DNA of 64,000 nucleotides from CAIQPV01 sp963719855 (GTDB taxonomy: Bacteria > Pseudomonadota > Gammaproteobacteria > Burkholderiales > Gallionellaceae): the NCBI GenBank assembly GCA_963719855.1, contig CAVRDK010000007.1, positions 1-64,000 on the forward strand, given 5' to 3'. The notes under the pieces are model-generated. The model did no database searches. It had not been told where the DNA came from and worked only from the letters and a program-made list of their open reading frames with translations. The translations under genes were made by a program, and so were the position numbers. Positions 36,055 to 44,395 of the stretch are shown piece after piece (the first letter of the stretch is position 1; every line of letters starts with the position of its first letter).

Positions 36055-36788
36055 GACCGCACCTCCTCCAACTCAGACACCCACTGGGTATTGCGTTCGC
36101 GTTCCAAAATGATGCTGCGCACACGCAACAACACCACCGCGATTGCATACAGCCAGCATGCCGCAATCATGGCCCACAACGCCTGCTGCATGGCAACATG
36201 CATGGACGTGCCGCTGAACTTGATGGTGGAACCTTGATGCAACGTATTCCACCACTTCACCGAAAAATAAATGATCGGCACGTTGACCGAACCGACGATG
36301 GCCAAGAGTGCGGCTGCGCGGTCGGCGCGACGCGGATCATCTATCGAGGCGTGCAGTGCGATGAAACCGAAATAGAGGAACAGCAGAATGAGCTCGGAAG
36401 TCAGGCGCGCATCCCACACCCACCATGCACCCCACATCGGCTTGCCCCACATCGCTCCGGTCCACAGCGAAATGAAAGCAAACAGCGCGCCGGTAGGCGC
36501 CAACGCGGTGGCCATCATGGAGGAGAGGCGCGTATTGAATACCAGCCCCAATGCGGCATAGCCCGCCATGATCATGTAGATGAACATGGACAGAATGGAA
36601 GCCGGAACATGAATGAACATGATACGGTAGGCTTCGCTTTGCGTGGCATCGGTCGGCGCCACGAAGAAGCTGATGTACAAACCGATGGCAAACAGGATTG
36701 CGGACGACCACGCGAACCACGGCACCAATTTGCCCGCCAACCCGTAAAAGGAAGTGGGCGCAGAATATTTGAACCAGTTTATAGCCAA
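36051..36788 (-). CDS. ccmC: Haem exporter subunit CcmC
   Basis: 245 residues, six membrane helices and the WWD motif WGKPMWGAWWVWDARLTSEL. It presents haem to CcmE. Four bases separate it from ccmB. Confidence 0.95.
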   Translation of the reverse strand: MAINWFKYSAPTSFYGLAGKLVPWFAWSSAILFAIGLYISFFVAPTDATQSEAYRIMFIHVPASILSMFIYMIMAGYAALGLVFNTRLSSMMATALAPTGALFAFISLWTGAMWGKPMWGAWWVWDARLTSELILLFLYFGFIALHASIDDPRRADRAAALLAIVGSVNVPIIYFSVKWWNTLHQGSTIKFSGTSMHVAMQQALWAMIAACWLYAIAVVLLRVRSIILERERNTQWVSELEEVRS

Positions 36789-36792
36789 ATCT

Positions 36793-37500
36793 TTACTCCA
36801 TCGAAATTCTTAAAGCCTGCGCCGTGACCCACGGTGTGAACACCAACGCCAGCAGCAGCATTGCGCCCAACAAAGACAAGTGCGATACGACGCTCATGCC
36901 GGTCGAAACAGCCTCTACTGCCCCAGCCCCGAAAATCAGCACCGGAATACACAGCGGCAGCACCAGCAGCGACACCAATACTCCACCGCCGCGCAAACCC
37001 AGCGTCAGCGCCGCACCGACCGCACCTATCATGCTGAGTATCGGCGTGCCCAGCAACAGCGCGGCGATCAACACCCACAACGCCTGCGCCGACATATCGA
37101 ACTGCAAGCCCAGCACCGGCGCCATCAATACCAAAGGCAATCCCGACACCATCCAGTGCGCAATGATTTTCCCCAACACCAGCAGCGACAAAGGCTGCGG
37201 CGCCAACAGTATCTGTTCCAACGTACCATCCAGATAGTCCGCCGAAAACAAACGTCCCAGCGACAACATGGAAGCCAGCAACGCCGCCACCCACACCACG
37301 CCCGGCGCCATCTTGCGCAGCATGTCCAACTCAGGCCCTACGCCTAATGGAAACAAGCTCACCACCATGACGAAAAAAACCAGTGTGGTCAGCACATCGG
37401 CGCGGCGGCGCATGGCCAGCACCAGATCACGCCGGATCACCAGGCCCAACAGCCCGAACAAAGACAACTTCTCCTTCGTGGCACCAGACATCGGACTCAT
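36793..37500 (-). CDS. ccmB: Haem exporter permease CcmB
   Basis: 235 residues, six hydrophobic helices, with FSADYLDGTLEQILLAPQPL characteristic of CcmB. It forms the ABC complex with CcmA and CcmC. The start overlaps the ccmA stop by four bases. Confidence 0.94.
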   Translation of the reverse strand: MSPMSGATKEKLSLFGLLGLVIRRDLVLAMRRRADVLTTLVFFVMVVSLFPLGVGPELDMLRKMAPGVVWVAALLASMLSLGRLFSADYLDGTLEQILLAPQPLSLLVLGKIIAHWMVSGLPLVLMAPVLGLQFDMSAQALWVLIAALLLGTPILSMIGAVGAALTLGLRGGGVLVSLLVLPLCIPVLIFGAGAVEAVSTGMSVVSHLSLLGAMLLLALVFTPWVTAQALRISME

Positions 37501-38111
37501 GACAGAGACAAGCGCCGCGTCGTTACCCCCGCCACTTCCAGCGGCTGGTGGGTCGTAAAGATTACCATGCCGTTGTTCGCCAGGTGCTCGCCGATCAACT
37601 CCTGCATCAAGCCTACCGCGCCCACATCCAGCGCGGTGAGCGGCTCATCCAGTATCCACAGCGGAGCATTCCCGACCAGCAAGCGCGCCAGCGCCACGCG
37701 CCGTCGCTGCCCTTGTGACAACACCTTCACCGGTAAAGTTTCACGTCCGCGCAAACCCATGCGGCGCAGCGCGGCAATGGCCTGCTTGTCATCCAGCGCA
37801 CAGCCCGCCAGTCCGGCATTGATGTGCAAATTCTCCAGCGCGTTCAATTCGTCCTTGATGGCATTCAGATGCCCCAGATAAATCATCTCCGCATGATATT
37901 CCTCACGCTGTTCGCGAATATCCCCGCCGCGCCAGCGTACCACTCCCGCCTCGGGCACCATAAAGCCGCATAAAGTTCGCAACAAGCTAGTCTTGCCGCT
38001 GCCGTTGACGCCCTCCACTTGCAGCAGATCCCCATCGGACAGGGAAAAATTCAAACCGGAAAACAGTCGGTGATCTCCGCGTGCGCAGGCAAGGTCGCTA
38101 ATTTCCAACAT
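37497..38111 (-). CDS. ccmA: Haem exporter ATPase CcmA
   Basis: 204 residues from ATG 38111; the TTG at 38138 is less likely. Walker A GVNGSGKTSLLR, signature LSQGQRRRVALARLL, Walker B WILDEPLTALD. It drives haem transfer to CcmE. First gene of the ccmABCDEFGHI operon, divergent from fabI. Confidence 0.94.
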   Translation of the reverse strand: MLEISDLACARGDHRLFSGLNFSLSDGDLLQVEGVNGSGKTSLLRTLCGFMVPEAGVVRWRGGDIREQREEYHAEMIYLGHLNAIKDELNALENLHINAGLAGCALDDKQAIAALRRMGLRGRETLPVKVLSQGQRRRVALARLLVGNAPLWILDEPLTALDVGAVGLMQELIGEHLANNGMVIFTTHQPLEVAGVTTRRLSLS

Positions 38112-38165
38112 CGCGGTAGGGGGTTCCGGTATAAACAAACAGCGCGGGATTATACATCAGCGCGA

Positions 38166-38193
38166 TGCTTTGTAATGATAGTGCGGTTATAAT
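38166..38193 (+). promoter_or_regulatory. Putative fabI promoter
   Basis: A perfect TATAAT (38188-38193) lies 33 bases before the fabI start; the -35 (TGCTTT, 38166-38171, 16-base spacer) is weak. Direction and distance fit fabI. Confidence 0.5.
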
Positions 38194-38226
38194 TCGCCCC
38201 GTCAAAATTAAGAACAAAGGGACAAC

Positions 38227-39015
38227 ATGGGATTTCTGGCGAACAAACGCATCCTGATCACCGGCATGATTAGCACCCGCTCGATTGCTTACGGCGTCGC
38301 TCAAGCCATGCACCGCGAGGGCGCGGAACTGGCCTTCACCTATCAGGGCGAACGCGTGCGTGATCGGGTTTTGGGCTTAGCCAAGGAATTCGGCAGCGAA
38401 CTGGTGTTTCAATGCGATGTCGCCAGCGATGACGACATTAACCAGTTGTTCGTCGATCTGAACAAGCACTGGGATGGCTTTGATGGCTTTGTGCATGCTA
38501 TTGCTTTTGCACCGCGCGAGGCGTTGGACGGAGAATTTCTGGATGGTTTCAGCCGCGAAGCATTCCGCATCGCGCATGACATCAGCGCTTACAGTTTTCC
38601 CGCCATGGCCAAAGCCGCGCTGCCGATGATGCAAGGCCGCAACGCCGCCCTGCTGACCATGAGCTATCTAGGCGCGGTGCGCACCATGCCGCATTACAAC
38701 CTGATGGGCATGGCCAAGGCCAGCCTGGAAGCCAGCGTGCGTTATCTGGCGATGCAACTGGGACGCCAGGGAATACGCGCGAACGGCATTTCCGCCGGGC
38801 CGATCAAGACGCTGGCCGCCGCAGGCATTGCCGATTTCAGCAAGCTGCTGAGCTACAACGAGAAGCACGCCCCGCTCAAACGCAACGTCACCATCGAAGA
38901 AGTCGGAAACGCTGCGGCCTTCCTGTGCAGCGATCTGGCCAGCGGCATCACCGGCGAAATCACCTATGTAGATGGCGGCTTTAACACCACCGCCTTGGGC
39001 ACCACCGAAGCATAG
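38227..39015 (+). CDS. fabI: Enoyl-ACP reductase FabI
   Basis: 262 residues. Short-chain dehydrogenase fold with the FabI glycine motif (ITGMISTRSIAYGVAQ), and the catalytic Tyr/Lys pair in HYNLMGMAKASLE. It reduces enoyl-ACP in fatty acid elongation. AAAGGGAC lies a few bases before the ATG. It stands alone, divergent from the ccm operon. Confidence 0.95.
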   Translation: MGFLANKRILITGMISTRSIAYGVAQAMHREGAELAFTYQGERVRDRVLGLAKEFGSELVFQCDVASDDDINQLFVDLNKHWDGFDGFVHAIAFAPREALDGEFLDGFSREAFRIAHDISAYSFPAMAKAALPMMQGRNAALLTMSYLGAVRTMPHYNLMGMAKASLEASVRYLAMQLGRQGIRANGISAGPIKTLAAAGIADFSKLLSYNEKHAPLKRNVTIEEVGNAAAFLCSDLASGITGEITYVDGGFNTTALGTTEA

Positions 39016-39295
39016 ACCTTATTCCAATTCTATTTCATCGGTGAAACTGCGTTGGCTTCCTAGATATAACGACTAGCCATTCGACTAAGCTGCCAAAAGA
39101 CGTCAGCCAAGTCGCTGGTTATCGCTTTCTCCTAGCCGTGCTACAGCACTGTCTGCGTCGTTCGCTCGTCGCCGCCTTGTTTGACCTTCGAAATGAAACT
39201 GGAATTGTACACACGAACAAAAATGCCGCCTGTGCGGAATTAGCAAAAGTAGCAAAAACGGCCACGGTGAAAACTATTTCTCTGGGGAAGCTCAG

Positions 39296-40063
39296 TCATA
39301 CAATCTCGCGCCAGTCCAACCCTTCCTGTTGGGTCGCCACAGCGATCCAGTCTGCGTTGCAACCCAATGCCGAACTCAATGCAGCAACTGCAAGATCCCG
39401 TGTATTGTTCTTGCGGCTCAGGTGCGCCGCCACGATGTGCTGCAAGCGGCAGTTATCCAGCCTGGACAGCAGTGCCGCCGCATCCTCATTATTGAGGTGA
39501 CCGAAGCGCCCGCCGACGCGTTGCTTAAGACGGTAAGGATAATCGCCGTTGGCCAGCAAGGTGGTGTCATGGTTGCATTCCAGAACCAGCGCATCGCAGC
39601 CATTCAGCGTCGCTTCGATGTGCGGCGTGGCACAGCCGGTATCGGTCAGCACCCCAAGCCGTTTTGCTCCGTCGCTGAACACATATTGCACCGGCTCAGC
39701 CGCATCGTGCGGCACGGCATACGGCTGTATCTGCAACTCGCCGATAGAGAAAGAATGATGGGGGGAAATTTCGGTCAGGCCGGACAAGTCGTCCAGTGCT
39801 TTGCCATGCATCTGCCGCGTGCCATGCGTCAGCCATACCGGGATGGAATGTTTGCGTGCCAGACGCGCCACCCCTGCGATGTGGTCGCCGTGTTCGTGCG
39901 TGACTACGATGCCGCTGAGACTGTCAGCTGCCAAGCCGAGACGCGCCAGACGCGCGACCGTGTCGGTCAGAGAGAAGCCGCAGTCCATCAGCACGCAAGT
40001 CTGCCCGACCTGCACCGCCAGTGCGTTACCTTCGCTGCCGCTACCGAGTGACGCGAAGCGCAT
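39296..40063 (-). CDS. MBL-fold metallo-hydrolase (YycJ/WalJ-like)
   Basis: 255 residues from ATG 40063; a longer frame to 40339 runs inside bamC and is not used. It begins MRFASLGSGSEGNALAVQVG, with the metal motif THEHGDHIAG and later histidines (CNHDTT, AAHLSRKN). This group of single-domain beta-lactamase-fold hydrolases may act on nucleic acids. It follows bamC by 13 bases, so dapA-bamC-MBL is likely one operon. Confidence 0.85.
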   Translation of the reverse strand: MRFASLGSGSEGNALAVQVGQTCVLMDCGFSLTDTVARLARLGLAADSLSGIVVTHEHGDHIAGVARLARKHSIPVWLTHGTRQMHGKALDDLSGLTEISPHHSFSIGELQIQPYAVPHDAAEPVQYVFSDGAKRLGVLTDTGCATPHIEATLNGCDALVLECNHDTTLLANGDYPYRLKQRVGGRFGHLNNEDAAALLSRLDNCRLQHIVAAHLSRKNNTRDLAVAALSSALGCNADWIAVATQQEGLDWREIV

Positions 40064-40076
40064 AAAAAACCTATGG

Positions 40077-41192
40077 CTACTTACCGAGAGCCTTGTACAG
40101 CGCGTCAATAATTCGTTGCGTGTTGGAGTTGCTCTCGCCGTTACTGCCAGTGGCCGCCACTTCGCAGCCTGTATTGCCTTCATGCACGGACACCTGGTAA
40201 CGCGCAGGTTTAGCGCTCTTTTCATCGTCGCGCCAGAAAGCAAGCTTGTCGAGCCAACCCTTTGCCTTGGCATCTTCTTCGACACGCAGGAAGTACACGC
40301 CATTGGCCCTGTTCTTATCCTCCACCACGAAGCCTTCATGTTCCAGTGCCAGACCTACCGTACGCCAACTCTTGTCGAATGGCTCGCTCAACAAAATGAT
40401 CCTGCTTCCGTTGGCCAGCGTTTGCAGTTTGGGTGCTATGACCGCTCCCTGTGAGGATGGAACCGCCATCTGCGCTTTTGCTTGTGCTTGCGCTTCCGCG
40501 CCGCCCAGCTTGATCATCAGCATTTGCATCATAGTGGTTTCCAGCTCGGGGTCGTTCGGGCGCGACTGCCACATGATTGTACTCCCGTCCTTGCTCAGCA
40601 CTTGTTCCTTGCCGTATTGGGTGAGATAAATCTCCGTGCTGTTACCATCCTTGCTGCGTTCCAGACGTACGCGATACATGTCTTTCTCGCCGGAGTCATA
40701 CAGGTCATCCATCACCTTGCCCAGAATGCTGCGCAGGCCGGTCTTGGGAATCTTGGCGCGGTTTTCCGCCCAATCGGTTTCCATGATGCCAGCCTGAGGA
40801 TTCTCGGTCTTGATGACCATACCGTTCTCCTGCCAGAATGCCTTGATCACCGGCCACACGTTCTCCGCCTTGTCATCCACTACCAGCCAGTGCTGTGCAC
40901 CATTGTGCTCTAGACGCACACTCCTGGATTCCGGCAGTACTGCTGAGGAACGGACTTGGGATGACGCATTACCCTTGGCAAAATCAGAATAGTTCGCCAC
41001 GGCTGCGCTGCCATCAGGAACCGTGTAATGATCTTCGGCAGCAGGCGTGGTCAGGTCGGGCGGAACTTCCAGCGTCGGCACTTTGACTGCGGCAGATTTG
41101 TAATCGACACGCTTGCTCTCCATACTCATGCTGCTGCATCCGGCCAAGGTCAGCATTGCAAGGGACAGTGCGGTAATTTGTAGAATTTTCAT
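40077..41192 (-). CDS. bamC: Outer membrane assembly lipoprotein BamC
   Basis: 371 residues from ATG 41192 (AAGGA upstream). Lipoprotein signal with lipobox LTLAGCSS; then the two helix-grip domains of NlpB/DapX (NGAQHWLVVDDKAENVWPVI and RIILLSEPFDKSWRTVGLAL). Part of the BAM complex that inserts beta-barrels. Downstream of dapA by 30 bases, the classic dapA-bamC order. Confidence 0.9.
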   Translation of the reverse strand: MKILQITALSLAMLTLAGCSSMSMESKRVDYKSAAVKVPTLEVPPDLTTPAAEDHYTVPDGSAAVANYSDFAKGNASSQVRSSAVLPESRSVRLEHNGAQHWLVVDDKAENVWPVIKAFWQENGMVIKTENPQAGIMETDWAENRAKIPKTGLRSILGKVMDDLYDSGEKDMYRVRLERSKDGNSTEIYLTQYGKEQVLSKDGSTIMWQSRPNDPELETTMMQMLMIKLGGAEAQAQAKAQMAVPSSQGAVIAPKLQTLANGSRIILLSEPFDKSWRTVGLALEHEGFVVEDKNRANGVYFLRVEEDAKAKGWLDKLAFWRDDEKSAKPARYQVSVHEGNTGCEVAATGSNGESNSNTQRIIDALYKALGK

Positions 41193-41222
41193 GTGGTTCC
41201 TTGAATTTAATGCTTGTATCAC

Positions 41223-42098
41223 TCAAATTACTCCCGCTTGGCGCATCGCGTCTTCAACCACGCTTTGCGAGGCAACCGATAGCGGCGTAAGCGGCAGGCG
41301 CAGCACATTATTTATTTTGCCCATGCGCGCCACTGCCCACTTTACCGGAATCGGATTAGCCTCGACAAACAGATGGCGATGCAAGCCGAGCAAACGGTAA
41401 TTGATCTCGCGCGCTTTGTCCACTTCGCCGTTCAAGGCCGCAACGCACATTTCATGCATCAGCTTCGGGGCCACGTTGGCGGTGACCGAAATCGTGCCGT
41501 GCGCGCCCAGCAGCATCAGCGCCAGCGTGCTCGCATCGTCGCCGCTGTACACCGCAAAATTCTTGGGTGCGCGCTGCAACAGGTCGCTACCGCGCTCAAT
41601 ATTGCCAGTCGCATCCTTGATGCCCACAATATTAGGAATCTGCGCCAGACGCAGCGCGGTATCATTGTGCATGTCCGCGCCGGTGCGTCCCGGCACGTTA
41701 TATAGAATATGCGGCATATCCACCGCCTCGGCGATGGTCTTGAAATGCAAATACAACCCTTCCTGCGTCGGCTTGTTGTAGTACGGCACCACGGTCAGCG
41801 AAGCGACCGCGCCCGCTTTCTTCGAGAAACTGGCCAGTTCGATGGCTTCCTTAGTGGAATTCGCGCCGGTTCCTGCTATCACAGGAATGCGCCCGGCGGC
41901 ATGTTCCACCGCAAGCTGAATCAACGACTCATGTTCTTCCACATCCACCGTAGGGGATTCGCCGGTGGTTCCCACCACCACGATGCCGTCTGTGCCCTGG
42001 ACTATATGGAAATCGATCAATGCACGGAAAGCGGCCAAATCCAGGCTACCGTCCTCATGCATTGGCGTGACGATTGCAACGATACTGCCCTTAATCAT
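41223..42098 (-). CDS. dapA: 4-hydroxy-tetrahydrodipicolinate synthase DapA
   Basis: 291 residues from ATG 42098. TIM barrel with GTTGESPTVD, PYYNKPTQEG (catalytic Tyr) and VGIKDATGN (Schiff-base Lys). It condenses pyruvate with aspartate semialdehyde for lysine and peptidoglycan. The frame is open further upstream to 42137, but the family starts at MIKGSIVAIVTPM. Confidence 0.95.
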   Translation of the reverse strand: MIKGSIVAIVTPMHEDGSLDLAAFRALIDFHIVQGTDGIVVVGTTGESPTVDVEEHESLIQLAVEHAAGRIPVIAGTGANSTKEAIELASFSKKAGAVASLTVVPYYNKPTQEGLYLHFKTIAEAVDMPHILYNVPGRTGADMHNDTALRLAQIPNIVGIKDATGNIERGSDLLQRAPKNFAVYSGDDASTLALMLLGAHGTISVTANVAPKLMHEMCVAALNGEVDKAREINYRLLGLHRHLFVEANPIPVKWAVARMGKINNVLRLPLTPLSVASQSVVEDAMRQAGVI

Positions 42099-42232
42099 GT
42101 TAAACACTGCCCTTACCCCGTGCCTTGGCACTGCCAAATAAAGTCGGCATTTTAACCGATTCTTAAATGGATTGCGTTACAAAAAGCGGTGCGCTGTGGA
42201 ATAATGCGAACCTTATCATTTATTGCCGCATC

Positions 42233-42466
42233 ATGCCTGCCGTAGCTCTTTCCACCCTCGTCCCCGGAGAAATCGCAACCATCGTCTCGATCCATACCGA
42301 AGGACCGTTGCACCAGCGTCTGCTGGCGATGGGCTTCCGCACCGGAAAACTGATCGAACTGATACGCCGCGCGCGCTTCTCCGGCCCGTTGCAGGTGCGC
42401 ATCGGCACCACCGACATCCTGCTACGCAGGAACGAAGCGGAGAAAATCATGGTGAAAAAAGTATGA
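42233..42466 (+). CDS. feoA: Ferrous iron transport protein FeoA
   Basis: 77 residues from ATG 42233: an SH3-like fold with LVPGEIATIVSI, LHQRLLAMGFRTGKLIELI and TTDILLRRNEAEKI, the usual FeoA signature. It modulates FeoB. It overlaps feoB by four bases (ATGA). A weak AT-rich inverted segment upstream (42200-42222) might be a Fur site but is not convincing. Confidence 0.93.
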   Translation: MPAVALSTLVPGEIATIVSIHTEGPLHQRLLAMGFRTGKLIELIRRARFSGPLQVRIGTTDILLRRNEAEKIMVKKV

Positions 42467-44250
42467 AGCGCATTGCACTTCTGGGTATGCCAAACACAGG
42501 CAAGTCCACCCTGTTCAACCGCATGACTGGCGCTTCGGCGCGCGTGGGTAACTGGCCGGGTATCACCGTGGAGTTGCTCACCGGCAAAATTCTGTTGGGC
42601 AGCGACATAGTCGAAATTGTTGACCTGCCGGGTATGTACGACCTGCACGGTTTTTCCGAGGACGAGCAGGTCGTACGCCACTTCCTGCACGACAACGTGC
42701 CTGACTTGGCATTGGTCGTACTCAACGCCACGCAGATCGAGCGCCAGCTGAGCCTGCTGCTGCAACTCAAGCAGCTCAATCTGAACATGGTGGTGCTGCT
42801 CAACATGGCGGACGAAGCCAAAAAATTTGGCATCACCATAGACACCGCAAAGATGACCGAGGCATTGGGCATTCCGATTTTTTTACTCAGCGCAAAATAC
42901 GGCGCAGGCTATGGTGAAGCCTTGCAGGCAGTTACCAAGGCATTGCGCTATACCACGCCCGGCATGGCCGAACAGTTGCGCGATCAGCTCCAACAGGATG
43001 GTCAGATCGAGGCCGAGATGCTGCGCGTGCTGCAACACTCGGTGCAAGTTCCAGCGCGCCTGCCGGATAACCTCACCGACCAGCTTGACCGCCTCATGCT
43101 GCACCCTTGGCTGGGCCTGCCGATTTTCTTCGGCGTCATGTATTTACTGTTCCAGGCCATCTTCTTTTTCGGCCAGCCGTTGCAAAACGGCGTCAACAAC
43201 CTGTTTACCTGGCTGCGCGACGCGGCTATTGCACCGCTGCTCGCCAGCCTACCCGCCGCGTTGCAGGGCCTGCTGCTGGACGGCATCTACAACGGCTTGG
43301 CCACCGTCGCCGCATTCGTGCCGCTGATCGTGCTGTTCTTCCTGTTCATGGCAATCGTCGAGGACACTGGTTATTTGTCGCGCGCCGCTTTCCTGATGGA
43401 TGCGCTAATGGCGAAGATGGGGCTGGATGGGCGCAGTTTCGTTATGCTGCTGATGGGCTTCGGCTGCAACGTGCCCGCGCTGATGGGTACGCGCGTGATG
43501 CGCTCGCGCAGCCTGCGCCTGCTCACCATGCTGGTGATCCCATTCTCACTGTGTTCGGCGCGACTGCAAGTATTCGTGTTCATCACCGCCGCACTGTTCT
43601 CGCCCAAGGCCGCGCCGCTGGTGCTGTTCAGTCTGTACCTGTTCAGCTTTGGAACTGCCATCCTCACCGCGCTGCTGTTCAAGCGCTACCTGCCCAACAG
43701 CGAACCGTTCGTACTGGAACTTCCACCTTATCGCTTCCCTACCCTGCGCCAACTGGTGCTGCGCGGCTGGCACGAGGTATATCACTTCATCCACCGCGCC
43801 AGCAAGTTCATCGTCGCGGGCGTGGTTCTGGTCTGGCTGCTCACTCATCTGCCGCCCTCCGCCGCCCCGGCCAGCGCCGATACGCTCGCCGGAATGGTAG
43901 GCGCATGGCTGCATCCGTTGTTCAAACCCATAGGCATCACTGCGGAACTCACCATCGCGCTGATCTTCGGCTTCGTCGCCAAGGAAATCGTCATCGGCTC
44001 GCTCGCCGTAATTTACGGCTTGGGCGGGCAAGCGCTGAGCCACTCGCTGGCAATGCAACTGGATTGGGTGCAAGCCTATAGCTTCATGCTGTTCACCCTG
44101 ATCTACACCCCCTGCCTGTCCGCCATTGCCACCCTGCGCAGCGAATCCAAGAACACCGGCTTCATGCTGTTTTCCATCGCCTGGTCGCTGGTGCTGGCGT
44201 GGCTGGTCAGCTTCGTGTTTTATCAGGGCGCCAGGGCGTTGGGATATTAA
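42463..44250 (+). CDS. feoB: Ferrous iron transporter FeoB
   Basis: 595 residues from ATG 42463, shorter than the ~770 of E. coli. G domain: GMPNTGKST, DLPGMYDL, LNMADEA; then a linker and about ten membrane helices with FMAIVEDTGYLSRAAFLMD and GFGCNVPALMGTR in the permease core. It imports Fe(II). In an iron- or sulfur-oxidiser this is the likely route for iron assimilation. Convergent with dnaG. Confidence 0.95.
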   Translation: MKRIALLGMPNTGKSTLFNRMTGASARVGNWPGITVELLTGKILLGSDIVEIVDLPGMYDLHGFSEDEQVVRHFLHDNVPDLALVVLNATQIERQLSLLLQLKQLNLNMVVLLNMADEAKKFGITIDTAKMTEALGIPIFLLSAKYGAGYGEALQAVTKALRYTTPGMAEQLRDQLQQDGQIEAEMLRVLQHSVQVPARLPDNLTDQLDRLMLHPWLGLPIFFGVMYLLFQAIFFFGQPLQNGVNNLFTWLRDAAIAPLLASLPAALQGLLLDGIYNGLATVAAFVPLIVLFFLFMAIVEDTGYLSRAAFLMDALMAKMGLDGRSFVMLLMGFGCNVPALMGTRVMRSRSLRLLTMLVIPFSLCSARLQVFVFITAALFSPKAAPLVLFSLYLFSFGTAILTALLFKRYLPNSEPFVLELPPYRFPTLRQLVLRGWHEVYHFIHRASKFIVAGVVLVWLLTHLPPSAAPASADTLAGMVGAWLHPLFKPIGITAELTIALIFGFVAKEIVIGSLAVIYGLGGQALSHSLAMQLDWVQAYSFMLFTLIYTPCLSAIATLRSESKNTGFMLFSIAWSLVLAWLVSFVFYQGARALGY

Positions 44251-44305
44251 GAACGTCCTTGGTTTTATCAGGTTCAAGAAATTGAGAACAACCCGCACGA
44301 ACGAG

Positions 44306-44395
44306 TAATTCCATTTCTAATTTAGAAATGACATGTTGGTGGGAGCGGCCTCCCACAATCGAAATTGATCTTATTTTAAATTAGAAATGGAATTA
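44306..44395. repeat. 90-bp element with 19-bp perfect terminal inverted repeats
   Basis: TAATTCCATTTCTAATTTA (44306-44324) and its exact complement (44377-44395) enclose a perfect GTGGGAG/CTCCCAC hairpin. It lies between convergent feoB and dnaG, and the dnaG stop codon (44393-44395) is part of its right end. A diverged, longer copy is at 52161-52281. Probably both a MITE-like repeat and a terminator. Confidence 0.75.

Noticed and set aside
42200..42222. Possible Fur box before feoA
   Set aside because: Only partial dyad symmetry and a poor match to the 19-bp consensus.
43107..44081. 324-codon ORF in another frame of feoB
   Set aside because: Shadow of feoB on the same strand; Arg/Pro/Ala-rich and no motifs.
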